64,000 bases of DNA from Frankiaceae bacterium (GTDB lineage: Bacteria; Actinomycetota; Actinomycetes; Mycobacteriales; SCTD01): assembly GCA_016650445.1 (NCBI GenBank), contig JAENVS010000011.1:1-64000 (forward strand). Direction: 5' to 3'. Below are positions 46,048-56,121 of the stretch, piece by piece. Within the stretch, counting starts at the first letter, position 1. The number at the start of each line of letters is the position of its first letter. A program made the position numbers and the translations under genes. The notes beneath the pieces are model-generated. The model made no database searches, was not told the origin of the DNA, and saw nothing but the letters and a program-made list of their open reading frames with translations.

Positions 46048-46950
46048 TCAGTCCTTGGTCGGCTCGTCCTGGACGTCGCTGGGCACGGACGTGCTGGTCG
46101 GCAACGGCGCGACCTCGGTCCGTACGACGGCGACCTGGATCGGTGGAGCCGGCGGCGGGTCGACCTCCTCGTCGGACACCGCGGCCTCGGGGTCGTCGTC
46201 GGCATCCGGGAGCAGTGACGCGACCGGCTCCCGGTCGGCGGCATCGCCGGCCGTCTCGGTCGCGTCGCTGTCCGCGTCGGCCGGTCCGGCGTCCTCGGAA
46301 CCGGACGGCGACTGCGCGTCCACGACGTCCTCGGTTGTCGCGTCGTCGACGTCGACCGCGCCGACAGCGACGTCCTCGGTGGCGACGTCATCGACATCGA
46401 CAGCGCCGGCGACGACCTCCGTCGGGACGTCCTCTGCAGCGACGTCGAGCGCCGCAACGACCTCCGCCGGCATCGCGTCGTCCGCGGCGTTTGCGGCCTC
46501 CGGCTCGGACGGCTCGGGCTCGTCGGGCTCGGCGGGCTCAACCGGAGGAGGCGGCGGGCTGTCCAGTGGCGGCTCAATCGGCACAACCGGTTCGGTCGGA
46601 ACCGAAGGGACGACGGGCTCGGGCTCTGCGGCGGGCTCCACCGGTGGCTCTGCCACTGCGGCGGCCCCGCTGCGCGTCTCCGCCTGCATCGCGCGGATCT
46701 GCTCGTCGCGCTCGGCGAGCTCGGTGGCGGCGCGTTCGACGACCCGGTCGACCTCGTCCATCCGGTAGCCGCGCACGGCCAGGGCGAACCGCACGGCCCG
46801 CAGGTCCTCGGGCTGCAGCGGCCCGTCCGGCAGCTCGACGTCGGCGATGTCGACCGGCGCCTCGGCGAGGATCGGCCCCTCGCGCGTCGCGAAGACCGCC
46901 GCCACGAACAAGACGGCGAGCACCCCGAGGACGGACAAGACGGTCAGCAC
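46048..46950 (-). CDS. DivIVA-domain membrane protein with acidic Pro/Glu tail
   Basis: The 300-residue protein has one N-terminal membrane helix (~1-22), a short DivIVA-like segment (LRAVRFALAVRGYRMDEVDRVV, ~48-72) and a short coiled-coil. About 200 residues of acidic low-complexity sequence rich in Pro, Glu, Val and Asp follow. DivIVA-domain proteins mark cell poles or septa in actinobacteria. AAGGA precedes GTG 46950. The disordered acidic tail varies in length between relatives and is useless for classification. Confidence 0.8.
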   Translation of the reverse strand: MLTVLSVLGVLAVLFVAAVFATREGPILAEAPVDIADVELPDGPLQPEDLRAVRFALAVRGYRMDEVDRVVERAATELAERDEQIRAMQAETRSGAAAVAEPPVEPAAEPEPVVPSVPTEPVVPIEPPLDSPPPPPVEPAEPDEPEPSEPEAANAADDAMPAEVVAALDVAAEDVPTEVVAGAVDVDDVATEDVAVGAVDVDDATTEDVVDAQSPSGSEDAGPADADSDATETAGDAADREPVASLLPDADDDPEAAVSDEEVDPPPAPPIQVAVVRTEVAPLPTSTSVPSDVQDEPTKD

Positions 46951-46987
46951 AGCGGCGATCCTTCCACGCGGGCAGCCCGAGCGGCAG

Positions 46988-47593
46988 TCAGGACCCGGTC
47001 GGCTCGGCCTCCAGCGCCTCGTCCGCGTGCGGGGCCATGGGCGTGCTGTCCAGCAGCTGCGCCTCGACGGCGTCGAACGCCTCGGTCACCGTCGCCGCCC
47101 AGGTGAGGGCCTCGGCTGACTCCCGCCGTACGAATCCCTTGTCCACGAGGATCTGCACCTGCTCGCGCAGCGGCGCGAACAAGCCGTCCGGGTCGAGGGC
47201 CACGACCGGCTTGGCATGCATGCCGAGGAACCGCGCCACCCAGACCTCGAGGAGCTCCTCCAGCGTGCCCAGCCCGCCGGGCAGGGTCAGGAAGGCGTCG
47301 CTGCGGGCGTCCATCAGGCCCTTGCGGGTGCGCATGTCGTCGACGACGAGCAGCTCGTCGGCGTCCTGGTCTCCCACCTCGAGGTCGAGCAGGGCCTCGG
47401 GGATCACCCCGGTCGTGTGCGCGCCCCCGGCGCGAGCCGCCCGAGCCACCGCGCCCATGCACGACAGGTCGCCGCCGCCGGACACCAACCGATGACCGCG
47501 ACGAGCCAGCTCCGTGCCGACCTCAGCCGCGAGGTCGACATAGAGCTGGTCGATGGCCGTGCTGGACGAGCAGTAGACGCAGATGGACGCCAT
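46988..47593 (-). CDS. LOG-family nucleotide hydrolase (TIGR00730)
   Basis: The 201-residue Rossmann-like protein carries SGGGDLSCMG and the signature PGGLGTLEE (with Glu) plus ARKALMxxRSDAF-type wording (RKGLMDARSDAFLTLPGG). It belongs to the LOG family, several of which are cytokinin-riboside 5'-monophosphate phosphoribohydrolases. The true substrate in actinobacteria is uncertain. Its start shares a base with the stop of the second LOG gene, so the two are a pair. Confidence 0.88.
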   Translation of the reverse strand: MASICVYCSSSTAIDQLYVDLAAEVGTELARRGHRLVSGGGDLSCMGAVARAARAGGAHTTGVIPEALLDLEVGDQDADELLVVDDMRTRKGLMDARSDAFLTLPGGLGTLEELLEVWVARFLGMHAKPVVALDPDGLFAPLREQVQILVDKGFVRRESAEALTWAATVTEAFDAVEAQLLDSTPMAPHADEALEAEPTGS

Positions 47594-48414
47594 CAGCCCT
47601 CGTCGCCGGGCGTCTCGTCCCCCGTCGCGACCTTCGCGACTTGCCGGTCCGGCCGGCGCGCCTCGGCCTCGTCCAGGCGCTGCACGACCTCGTCGACGTC
47701 GTCGGTCACCGTGAGCAGGTCGATGTCGCCGGAACGGATGTAGCCGTGACCGAGCATGGTGTCGCGCAGCCAGTCGACGAGCCCTGACCAGTACGCCGAG
47801 CCGAGCAGGATGACCGGGAACTGGTTGACCTTGTGGGTCTGCACGAGGGTCAGTGCCTCGAACAGCTCGTCCATCGTGCCGAAACCGCCCGGCAGGATCA
47901 CGAACCCACTTGAGTACTTCACAAACATGGTCTTGCGGCAGAAGAAGTAGCGGAAGTTCAAGCCGAGATCGACCCAGGCGTTGAGGTTCTGCTCGAAGGG
48001 CAGCTCGATGCCCAGCCCGACGGACAGACCGCCGGCCTCACTCGTCCCGCGGTTGACCGCCTCCATCACACCCGGTCCCCCGCCGGTGATGACAGCCCAG
48101 CCCGCATCGGACAGCGCCTTGCCGAGCGCCAGGCCAGTGGCGTACTCCGGGGCGTCGGTCGCCGTGCGCGCCGACCCGAACACGGTCACGGCCCGGGGCA
48201 GCTCCGCGAGCAGGCCGAAGCCCTCCACGAACTCCGACTGGATGCGCAGCACCCGCCACGGGTCGGCGTGCACCCAGTCCGTCGGCCCGCGCGTGTCGAG
48301 CAGGCGCTGGTCCGTCGTACTGCGCTGGACCTGCCCCCGCCGCAGGGTGACCGGACCACGCTGCTTCTCCGGCGTATCCGGCGGCAGGCGGTCAGGGTCG
48401 ACGGAAGCGGGCAT
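47593..48414 (-). CDS. LOG-family nucleotide hydrolase, longer paralogue
   Basis: This 273-residue protein is a second LOG-family member with VITGGGPGVMEAVNRG and PGGFGTMDE motifs and an N-terminal extension of ~70 residues (with RGPVTLRRGQ). Family activity is hydrolysis of nucleoside monophosphates to free base and ribose 5-phosphate. The ATG at 48414 has TACCGT seven bases upstream. In many actinobacteria this gene lies near the other LOG gene and peptidoglycan or folate genes. Confidence 0.87.
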   Translation of the reverse strand: MPASVDPDRLPPDTPEKQRGPVTLRRGQVQRSTTDQRLLDTRGPTDWVHADPWRVLRIQSEFVEGFGLLAELPRAVTVFGSARTATDAPEYATGLALGKALSDAGWAVITGGGPGVMEAVNRGTSEAGGLSVGLGIELPFEQNLNAWVDLGLNFRYFFCRKTMFVKYSSGFVILPGGFGTMDELFEALTLVQTHKVNQFPVILLGSAYWSGLVDWLRDTMLGHGYIRSGDIDLLTVTDDVDEVVQRLDEAEARRPDRQVAKVATGDETPGDEG

Positions 48415-48421
48415 AGCCTTG

Positions 48422-48427
48422 ACGGTA
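48422..48427 (-). promoter_or_regulatory. -10 hexamer TACCGT before the LOG pair
   Basis: On the minus strand TACCGT lies seven bases from the ATG at 48414, giving a leaderless or nearly leaderless transcript. Confidence 0.45.
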
Positions 48428-48459
48428 TCCGCCGACTCCCACCAGGAAGACCTGAGATC

Positions 48460-48822
48460 GTGCTCGCCTTCACCCGCTGGACCCTGACCTCGTCTGCCGC
48501 TCTCACGCTCGCCCTGTCGGGCTGCGCGAACATCAGCGGCAGCAACAGCGATGCGCCCGATCCTGCGAAGGCGCTACCGGCGCCGATCGCCAGCGCGGTG
48601 AAGACCGACATCGGGCAGTACCTCGTGAGGCCGAAGAGCAGTGTCTCGGCCAAGGACATCCAGGCCACGATCGACCAGCTCAGGCTGATGCCGGGTGTGC
48701 AGTCCGCCGACCTGAAGGACGGCGTGGTCGACGTGCAGTTCCTCGGCGGGTCGACCGCGGCCCAGCGCGAGAACGCCGTCAAGCAGCTGGCCGCGCTCGG
48801 CGAGGTCTACGAGGGCATCTAG
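48460..48822 (+). CDS. Small lipoprotein
   Basis: The 120-residue protein starts at GTG 48460 and has a short signal with the lipobox LALSGC (Cys near residue 20). A Ser/Pro-rich linker and a compact alpha/beta domain follow (SAKDIQATIDQLRLMPGVQSADLKD... RENAVKQLAAL). The pattern resembles the small extracytoplasmic domain of FtsX and of some permease partners. I do not recognise a specific family. GGAAGA precedes the start. Confidence 0.7.
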   Translation: MLAFTRWTLTSSAALTLALSGCANISGSNSDAPDPAKALPAPIASAVKTDIGQYLVRPKSSVSAKDIQATIDQLRLMPGVQSADLKDGVVDVQFLGGSTAAQRENAVKQLAALGEVYEGI

Positions 48823-48847
48823 CCCGACGCACCAGCGCCCTGACGCA

Positions 48848-48853
48848 TAGCCT
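48848..48853 (+). promoter_or_regulatory. -10 hexamer TAGCCT, leaderless GT4 promoter
   Basis: TAGCCT lies six bases before ATG 48860. It opens the glycosyltransferase-epimerase pair. Confidence 0.55.
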
Positions 48854-48859
48854 CGCCGG

Positions 48860-50002
48860 ATGACCGATCGGGCCGGCCGGCTGCGCGTGCTCCGCGTGAT
48901 CGCGCGCATGAACGTCGGCGGTCCCGCCCTGCAGGTGACTGGCCTCGTCGAGGGCATGGACACGGCCCGCTTCGACCACCGGCTGCTGACGGGGTCGGTC
49001 GGGCCCGGCGAGGCCGACTACGTCTCGCTGCGTGCGCCCGGCCTGCCGCTGACGACGATCCAGGGCCTCGGCCGCTCGCCCAAGCCGCTCGACGACGCGC
49101 GGGCGCTGCGGCAGCTCGTGCGCGAGATGAGGGCGTTCCGGCCGCACATCGTGCACACCCACACCGCAAAGGCCGGCGTGCTCGGACGCGTCGCGGCGAA
49201 GGTGGCCGGCGTACCAGCCTTGGTGCACACCTTCCACGGCCACCTGCTGCACGGGTACTTCTCACCGCCCATCACGAAAGCGGTCATCCAGACCGAGCGC
49301 GCACTCGCCCGTCGCACGGACCGTCTGGTGTCGGTGGGCTCGCGGGTTCGCGACGACCTCCTCGCGGCCGGCATCGGAAGATCGGAGCAGTACGCCGTAG
49401 TCGCGCCGGGGATCTGGCTGCCACCGCCACCGACCCGAGCCGAGGCCCGCGTCACCCTCGGGCTGCCGCTGGACGCGGTGGTCGTCGTCTTCGTCGCGCG
49501 GCTGACGACCATCAAGCGGCCCGAGCGCTTCCTGGAGCTCGCGCGGCGCCTCCAGTCCGACCATCCCGACGCCGCGTTCGTCGTCGTCGGCGAGGGCGAC
49601 CTGCTGGCCGAGCTCCAGACGGGCGCGCCGTCCAACGTCCGCTTCCTCGGCTGGCGCGGCGACGTCGAAGTCGTCTACGCCGCGAGCGACCTGGTGGTCC
49701 TCACCTCGGACAACGAGGGCATGCCCGTCTCCCTGATCGAGGCGGCCCTGTGCGGTGTCCCGGCGGTGGCCACCGCGGTGGGCAGCGTCGGCGAGGTCGT
49801 GCTCGACGGCCGCAGCGGCTGGCTGTGCCCGCCGGACGTGACCGCCCTGACGGCGGCGGTTGACGCAGCGCTGACGTCGACCGCGCTGCCGGCGTTCGGC
49901 GACGCCGCCCGCAGCCACACCGCCGCCGCGTTCGGCCGGGCTCGCCTCGTGGCCGATACTGAGCGTCTCTACGAAGAGCTGGCAGCGGAGAAGGGCCTGT
50001 AA
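48860..50002 (+). CDS. GT4-family glycosyltransferase
   Basis: The 380-residue GT-B protein has an N-terminal GG-loop (RMNVGGPALQV), VHTHTAKAGVLGRVAA, and a C-terminal donor-binding half with VFVARLTTIKRPERFLE and the E-x7-E pattern EGMPVSLIEAALCGVPAVAT. It transfers a sugar from a nucleotide donor onto a lipid-linked glycan in the cytoplasm; donor and acceptor are unknown. Its stop overlaps the start of the next epimerase gene (TAATG). Confidence 0.88.
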   Translation: MTDRAGRLRVLRVIARMNVGGPALQVTGLVEGMDTARFDHRLLTGSVGPGEADYVSLRAPGLPLTTIQGLGRSPKPLDDARALRQLVREMRAFRPHIVHTHTAKAGVLGRVAAKVAGVPALVHTFHGHLLHGYFSPPITKAVIQTERALARRTDRLVSVGSRVRDDLLAAGIGRSEQYAVVAPGIWLPPPPTRAEARVTLGLPLDAVVVVFVARLTTIKRPERFLELARRLQSDHPDAAFVVVGEGDLLAELQTGAPSNVRFLGWRGDVEVVYAASDLVVLTSDNEGMPVSLIEAALCGVPAVATAVGSVGEVVLDGRSGWLCPPDVTALTAAVDAALTSTALPAFGDAARSHTAAAFGRARLVADTERLYEELAAEKGL

Positions 50003-50928
50003 TGCGCGTCGTCGTGACCGGTGGGGCCGGCTTCATCGGTGCCAACCTGTGCCGCGAGCTGCTCACCCGGGCCGACGTCACCGAGGTGGTCGCCCTCGAC
50101 GACCTGTCGACCGGGTTCACCGACAACCTCGCGGGGCTCGACGTCGAGCTCGTCGAGGGCAGCATCCTGGACCGGCCGCTGCTGTCCAAGCTGCTCGCAG
50201 GGACCACGACGGTCGTGCACCTCGCGGCCCGACCGTCAGTCCCGCGCTCGCTCATCGACCCGGTCGCGTCGCACGAGGCCAACGCGACCGGCACGCTCTA
50301 CGTGCTCGAGGCAGCACGTGAGGCGGGGGCACACGTCGTCGTCGCCTCGTCCTCCTCGGTGTACGGCGACACCGACGTGCTCCCGAAGTCGGAGGACCTG
50401 CCGACCCGACCGCTCTCGCCGTACGCCGTCTCGAAGCTGGCGTGCGAGAGCTATGCCCTGGCGTACGGGACAAGCTTCGGCCTGGACGCGCTGGTGTTTC
50501 GGTTCTTCAACGTCTACGGGCCGCTTCAGGCCGCTGGGCACGCGTATGCCGCGGTCGTGCCGGCGTTTCTCGACGCTGCGCTGCGCGGCGAGCCGCTGAC
50601 CGTGCACGGCGACGGGCTGCAGACCCGTGACTTCACGTACGTCGGGACGGTCAGCCGCGTGCTCGCGGACGCCGTCGTGGGGCGAGTCACGTCGGACCGA
50701 CCGGTCAACCTGGCGTTCGGCACGCGATCGAGCCTGCTCGACCTCATCGCGGAGATCGAGGACCTGCTCGAGCACCCGGTCGAGCGGGCGCACGTGCCGG
50801 CGCGGACCGGCGACGTGCGCGACTCCCAGGCCTCGTCGGAACGGCTGCGCGCGCTGTTCCCCGACGTCAACGCCACCGACCTGCGGACGGGTCTAGCCGA
50901 CACCCTTGCCTGGTTCCGCGCGGGCTGA
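50002..50928 (+). CDS. NAD-dependent sugar nucleotide epimerase
   Basis: The 308-residue extended SDR has TGGAGFIGANL at the N terminus, HLAARPSVPRSL, the active-site Ser in SSSSVYGD, and YAVSK. The organisation and length fit UDP-glucose 4-epimerase-like enzymes of polysaccharide clusters, but the exact sugar cannot be set by eye. It is coupled to the GT4 gene. Its last 36 bases overlap the end of the convergent WecA-type gene. Confidence 0.82.
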   Translation: MRVVVTGGAGFIGANLCRELLTRADVTEVVALDDLSTGFTDNLAGLDVELVEGSILDRPLLSKLLAGTTTVVHLAARPSVPRSLIDPVASHEANATGTLYVLEAAREAGAHVVVASSSSVYGDTDVLPKSEDLPTRPLSPYAVSKLACESYALAYGTSFGLDALVFRFFNVYGPLQAAGHAYAAVVPAFLDAALRGEPLTVHGDGLQTRDFTYVGTVSRVLADAVVGRVTSDRPVNLAFGTRSSLLDLIAEIEDLLEHPVERAHVPARTGDVRDSQASSERLRALFPDVNATDLRTGLADTLAWFRAG

Positions 50929-52019
50929 GGATGCGCCGGCGAGCGGCTCGAGCTCGTGCTCACGGACCACGCGCAGCATGGCCTGTCGCTGACGGCTGCT
51001 GTCGTAGACCGGGACCGCCGACAGCAGCACCATCGTGCCGAGGCCGACGGTCAGGACGAAGCCGACCAGCATCAGCCCTGAGGTGGTGTCCAACCGGGCG
51101 AGGAGCACGCCGAGGAACCCTAGCGACACAGCCAGCCCGTAGATGAGGCCGACGCTGACCGGGACGGGGATCCCGACCCACACGAGCCGGTGGCTCATGT
51201 GGTCGCGGCCGCCGCTCATCGGGTTGAGGCGGTGGTAGAGGCGGTTCACCGTGACGAGGGTCGTGTCGAAGAGCGCCACGCCGAGGACAAGCACGGGCAC
51301 GAAGAGGGCGACGGTCTGCGGCGCCTCGACGAGCTTGAGCCGCACCGCGATCGCCGCCAGCAGGAAGCCGAGGAACAAGCTGCCCGCATCCCCCATGTAG
51401 ATCTTGGCTGGGTGGAAGTTGTGCCGCAGGAAGCCCGTCGCGCAGCCCGCGACGGCGGCGCTGAGGGCGGCGACGAGGAACTGGCCGTTCATCCCCGCGA
51501 TCAGGCAGAAGGTCAGTGCGGCGATGGACGCGACGCCCGCCGAGAGGCCGTCCATGTTGTCGAGCAGGTTGAAGGCGTTGGTGACGCCGACGACCCAGAC
51601 GACGGTGATGACCACATCGAGCCACTGCGGGCCAGGGAGAGCGATGCCGGGGTCGGTCGCGTAGACGACGAGGCCGGCCGCGATCTCGAGCGCGAGCCGG
51701 ATGAACGGGTTCAGCCCGCGCAGGTCGTCGACGAGGCCGACGACCGCCAGGACGACAGCGGCGCCGAGGACCCAGGCCAGCGAGATGACGCCGTCCGTAC
51801 GCGCGACCAGCAGGCCGGCGACGAGCACGGTGAGCGAGAACGCGAGCACGATCGCGACGCCGCCGAGGTACGGCACGGGCGACTTCTGCGCCTTGCGGTT
51901 GTCAGGGACGTCGAGGATCGAACGGCGCAGCGCGAGCCGCAGCATCAGCGGCGTCAGGACCCAAGCGAGCGCGACGGAGACGACGAAAGCGGCGGCGTAC
52001 TCCGCCGGACCGAGGGTCA

Positions 52020-52020
<1 letters not shown>
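50893..52020 (-). CDS. WecA/TagO-like initiating glycosyl-1-phosphate transferase
   Basis: The 375-residue polytopic protein has the polyprenyl-phosphate transferase motifs LVDDLRGL (catalytic Asp pair), NAFNLLDNMDGL, and FHPAKIYMGDAGS, with about eleven membrane helices and the late SHRL segment. It loads the first sugar-1-phosphate on a lipid carrier for cell-wall polysaccharide. It is coupled (TGATG) to the upstream epimerase. Confidence 0.9.
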
Positions 52021-52979
<959 letters not shown>

Positions 52980-53033
52980 ACCTGCCTCGCTGCCGATACC
53001 GCTGCTGCCGCGTAAAGGGTAACTGTGTTCGGG

Positions 53034-53849
53034 TCAGGCTCGGCCGCGGGCGGACCGCAGCGGTGACGCCAACACGTCATAGTCCGTCAACGGCTCCCAG
53101 TCGAGGGGCTCGGCCGAGATCACGAGCAGGTGTGGGCTGTCCCCGAGCTCAGGAGCTCGTCGGATATATGGATGAAGCTCGGGCCAGGCAATGACTCCCG
53201 CCGCCTGGAGCTTGCTGACGTCGCTCCAGAAATCGTGCTTCAACCAGTGCTCCATGAGCACTACCTGCTTAATAGCCAGCGAGAAGAGGTTGCTCAAGGC
53301 GACCCTGTGGCCGTTGCCGGTGTGGATGTGCATCAGCACGGCCTGTGTGAAGACGAGGTCACGCGGTCGGATGGCCCGAGGAGCAGGGAGCGTGAGGTCG
53401 ACCTCCTGCACTACATGGCCGATTCCCGCATTGCGCTGCCTGAGGAGGTCGAGTTGGCCGGCCGCACGATCCAACCCCGCAAGATCGATGTGCGGATACA
53501 GCACGGACAGGTTGTGCAGATGGTCGCCGCCGCCACAGCCAGCCTCGAGCACTGAGCTGGGTGCCAGGAGTCCGATCGTCTCGTAGAGCAACCGGTGGTT
53601 GGGATGCAGAGGCAGCAGCCCGGCAGTCGTGGTCAAGCGACCGTCCATGACAACCGCATCACCCGGGCGAAGGCGTGTGGTGTGCTCCGTCTCGATGGAC
53701 ACGAGCTCGCTCTTGTAGTCGCGCGTGTAGGTGCGCCAGTCCATCTCGTCGTCAGCGAACTCAGCTGGAAACCAGCGCTGCTTGCCGAATGCGCGCCGGG
53801 CAGCCGGGCCTACCACTGGGATTCGAGCAGCATGGCTTCGCATGCCCAT
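53034..53849 (-). CDS. AdoMet-dependent methyltransferase
   Basis: The 271-residue protein has a class I methyltransferase motif I VLEAGCGGGDHL (near residue 97), an acidic residue in LAGLDRAAGQ, and DLVFTQAVLMHIH. ATG 53849 has GAGGG five bases upstream; the frame above it is less likely. The gene is about 62% G+C by counting two lines, against 70-80% around it, so it may be a recent arrival. It probably decorates a glycan or lipid in this cluster. Confidence 0.8.
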   Translation of the reverse strand: MGMRSHAARIPVVGPAARRAFGKQRWFPAEFADDEMDWRTYTRDYKSELVSIETEHTTRLRPGDAVVMDGRLTTTAGLLPLHPNHRLLYETIGLLAPSSVLEAGCGGGDHLHNLSVLYPHIDLAGLDRAAGQLDLLRQRNAGIGHVVQEVDLTLPAPRAIRPRDLVFTQAVLMHIHTGNGHRVALSNLFSLAIKQVVLMEHWLKHDFWSDVSKLQAAGVIAWPELHPYIRRAPELGDSPHLLVISAEPLDWEPLTDYDVLASPLRSARGRA

Positions 53850-54009
53850 CAGAACCCTCGCCTCCGTTTGCTGTTCTCGTGAACCCGAGGAGCGGCGCAA
53901 CCACCGCCTTCCGACCATCCTGAGCGCCGACTCTATGCGCGTCGAACATCGCCAGCCAACGATGCACGGCCAGGAGCCAGGGCGCGCGCCTGCCGCACGA
54001 CGTAGCGGC

Positions 54010-54015
54010 TATGGT
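54010..54015 (+). promoter_or_regulatory. -10 hexamer TATGGT before the FkbM gene
   Basis: TATGGT lies seven bases before ATG 54023. This makes the ATG at 54011, inside the hexamer, an unlikely start. Confidence 0.45.
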
Positions 54016-54022
54016 CGCTGGA

Positions 54023-54694
54023 ATGTTGAAGGACCTGCCCAGGGGCTGGGTACGGGCCGCCTATCGGTGGGTCGCGACCCGCAGCATGACCGATCGGGAT
54101 CGACTGGCCCAGCACTGGATCCACGAGCTGGACGGTGACCACACCTACCGACTCGACTACCCCTTGGCGAGAAACAGCGTCGTCGTCGATGTAGGCGGGT
54201 ACAAGGGGCAGTACGCCAGCGACGTGTTCGGCCGGTTCTGTTGCCAGGTCCACGTCTACGAGCCCGTTGCCTCGTTCGCACAGGGCATCTCACATCGATT
54301 CGAGCACAACCCAAGCGTTTACGTGCACGCGTACGGCCTCGCCGGAGCCGACCGCACCGAGCGGTTGGACGTTCGTGGAGACCAGACGTCGGCCCTGAGC
54401 CCGGCCGCGGACGGCGGCGAGCTCATCACCCTCAAGGGTGCGGTCGCGGAGCTTCAGGCACTCGGCGACATCGACCTCCTCAAGCTGAACATCGAAGGAC
54501 TTGAGTACAACGTCCTGGACAGTCTCCTCGCCGCGGGGTTGCAGTCATCGATTCGCTTCCTGCAGATCCAGTTCCACGACTTCGCGCCCGACGCCGTCAA
54601 CCGTCGGGAACGCATTCGGGCGGAGCTTCGCCTCACACATGAACTGGCGTGGGACTTCCCGTTCGTCTGGGAGAGCTGGAGCAGGCGAAGCTAA
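54023..54694 (+). CDS. FkbM-family methyltransferase
   Basis: The 223-residue protein has the FkbM pattern: VVVDVGGYKGQYASDVF (motif I), VHVYEPVASFA, and DLLKLNIEGLEYNVL near the C-terminal third. FkbM proteins O-methylate sugars or polyketides. Here a sugar of the surface glycan is likely. One line counted 57% G+C, lower than its neighbours, as for the methyltransferase at 53.0 kb. The start is chosen on promoter spacing. Confidence 0.85.
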   Translation: MLKDLPRGWVRAAYRWVATRSMTDRDRLAQHWIHELDGDHTYRLDYPLARNSVVVDVGGYKGQYASDVFGRFCCQVHVYEPVASFAQGISHRFEHNPSVYVHAYGLAGADRTERLDVRGDQTSALSPAADGGELITLKGAVAELQALGDIDLLKLNIEGLEYNVLDSLLAAGLQSSIRFLQIQFHDFAPDAVNRRERIRAELRLTHELAWDFPFVWESWSRRS

Positions 54695-54698
54695 GCCG

Positions 54699-56003
54699 TC
54701 AGGTCGAGTGCGAGCGGCGCACAACGGCGCGAACATCAGCAGGGGTTGCCACGAGCATGCGGCGCCAGCCCACAGCGGCCTCGCGGACGAAGAGCGCGAG
54801 TATCAGCACAGAGCTGAGGGCATAAGTGACAGTCGAGGCGACCGCGGCAGCCACGAACGTGTGATCCGGCAGCAGCGTGATGTTGAGGGCGATGTTGATC
54901 ACTACTGATGCCACCGTGATCACGGTGACGCCGGCAACCTTGCCCTCGGCCAGCAGGAAGTCCAGGAGCGGCCCCTGCACGACGAGGGCGACGATCCCCG
55001 GAACGAGCCAGCGCATGGCACCCGCCGCATCGGCGTACCGCTCGCCGTAGAGGTGCACGACGATGGGCTCGGCGAGCAGACCTAGCACCAGTGCTGCTGT
55101 CACACCGGCCGCGATCGTCAAACGGGTCGCGGTGGAGATGGCAGCGACCAGCCCGGCACGGTCGGAACGATCACCCTGGCGCGGCGTCAGCGCGACCCGC
55201 AACGACACGGCGACCGACAACATGATCTCGCAGAGGGCTACCGCGACGCCGTACATCGCCAGCTCAGTCAAGCCGCGATAGCCCTTGACGAGAAACACGT
55301 CCACACGCCAGACGAGCACCAATGCCACTGTCGCGATGTTGGCACGCAACCCGAATCCGACCAGCTGCCCGACGAGACTCACACGGCTGAAGGCGCCCCG
55401 GACCCGGGACGGCCGGAGCATGGTCAGCAGCGGCAGCAGGCCGGCAACCGCCCAGACGATGACGACTGTCGCCGCGGTCAGCCCGCCGGCGAGTCCGACG
55501 GTGCCGACGCCGACGAGCAGCAAGAGTCCGGCGACCGTGTACGCCCGGTTGATCTCGACGATCCGGTCGTCCAGGTAGGAGACCACTGTCCAGTGACTGA
55601 GTACCAGCATCGGTGGCAGCACCAGCATGACAGTGACCGCCTCGCCCCACGTGACCCCACTGAAGAGGGAGGCTCGCCCCAGCACATAGGCGAGGAAGAA
55701 CAGCCCGCTGGCGAGCAGCCCGTTAGCAGCGCCGATCGCGAAGGAGGCGCGGTAGAGGTCCTGCGTCGTCGCCGAGTCAGCGGCACGCGCCCGGGTCATC
55801 GCGCTGCCGATGCCAAGACCCGCAAGCATCAACAGCACAGTCGTTGTCCCCGTGACGAAGCCGTAGACGCCCCGGTCGTCAGTCGACAGCCCGCGGGTGA
55901 TGACCAGCGAGGCGGCAAACGCGAGGAGCCCGCGGACGACAGTGAAGCCGCCCATGGCGAGGACGTTGAGCCGCAGCGAGCGCCTCTCCCCCGTTGTCCT
56001 CAC
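54699..56003 (-). CDS. Wzx-type polysaccharide flippase
   Basis: The 434-residue protein has about twelve membrane helices and the MATE-like/Wzx pattern of lipid-linked oligosaccharide flippases (FTVVRGLLAFAASLVITRGLS at the start, LPPMLVLSHWTVVSYLDDR, YGERYADAAGAMRWLVPG). It would move the finished repeat unit across the membrane. GTG 56003 has GGAGCGGG upstream. Its neighbours are glycosyltransferases on the other strand. Confidence 0.85.
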   Translation of the reverse strand: MRTTGERRSLRLNVLAMGGFTVVRGLLAFAASLVITRGLSTDDRGVYGFVTGTTTVLLMLAGLGIGSAMTRARAADSATTQDLYRASFAIGAANGLLASGLFFLAYVLGRASLFSGVTWGEAVTVMLVLPPMLVLSHWTVVSYLDDRIVEINRAYTVAGLLLLVGVGTVGLAGGLTAATVVIVWAVAGLLPLLTMLRPSRVRGAFSRVSLVGQLVGFGLRANIATVALVLVWRVDVFLVKGYRGLTELAMYGVAVALCEIMLSVAVSLRVALTPRQGDRSDRAGLVAAISTATRLTIAAGVTAALVLGLLAEPIVVHLYGERYADAAGAMRWLVPGIVALVVQGPLLDFLLAEGKVAGVTVITVASVVINIALNITLLPDHTFVAAAVASTVTYALSSVLILALFVREAAVGWRRMLVATPADVRAVVRRSHST

Positions 56004-56121
56004 CCCGCTCCGCAGTCCTTAGGCAGCTCGGCGAACGAGCCGCGCGTGCCGGGTCGATGCACCGTAGCCCGCATCGACCGACATACTGACGCAGCGGTAT
56101 GGCAGCTGACGGAGGCTCGAC

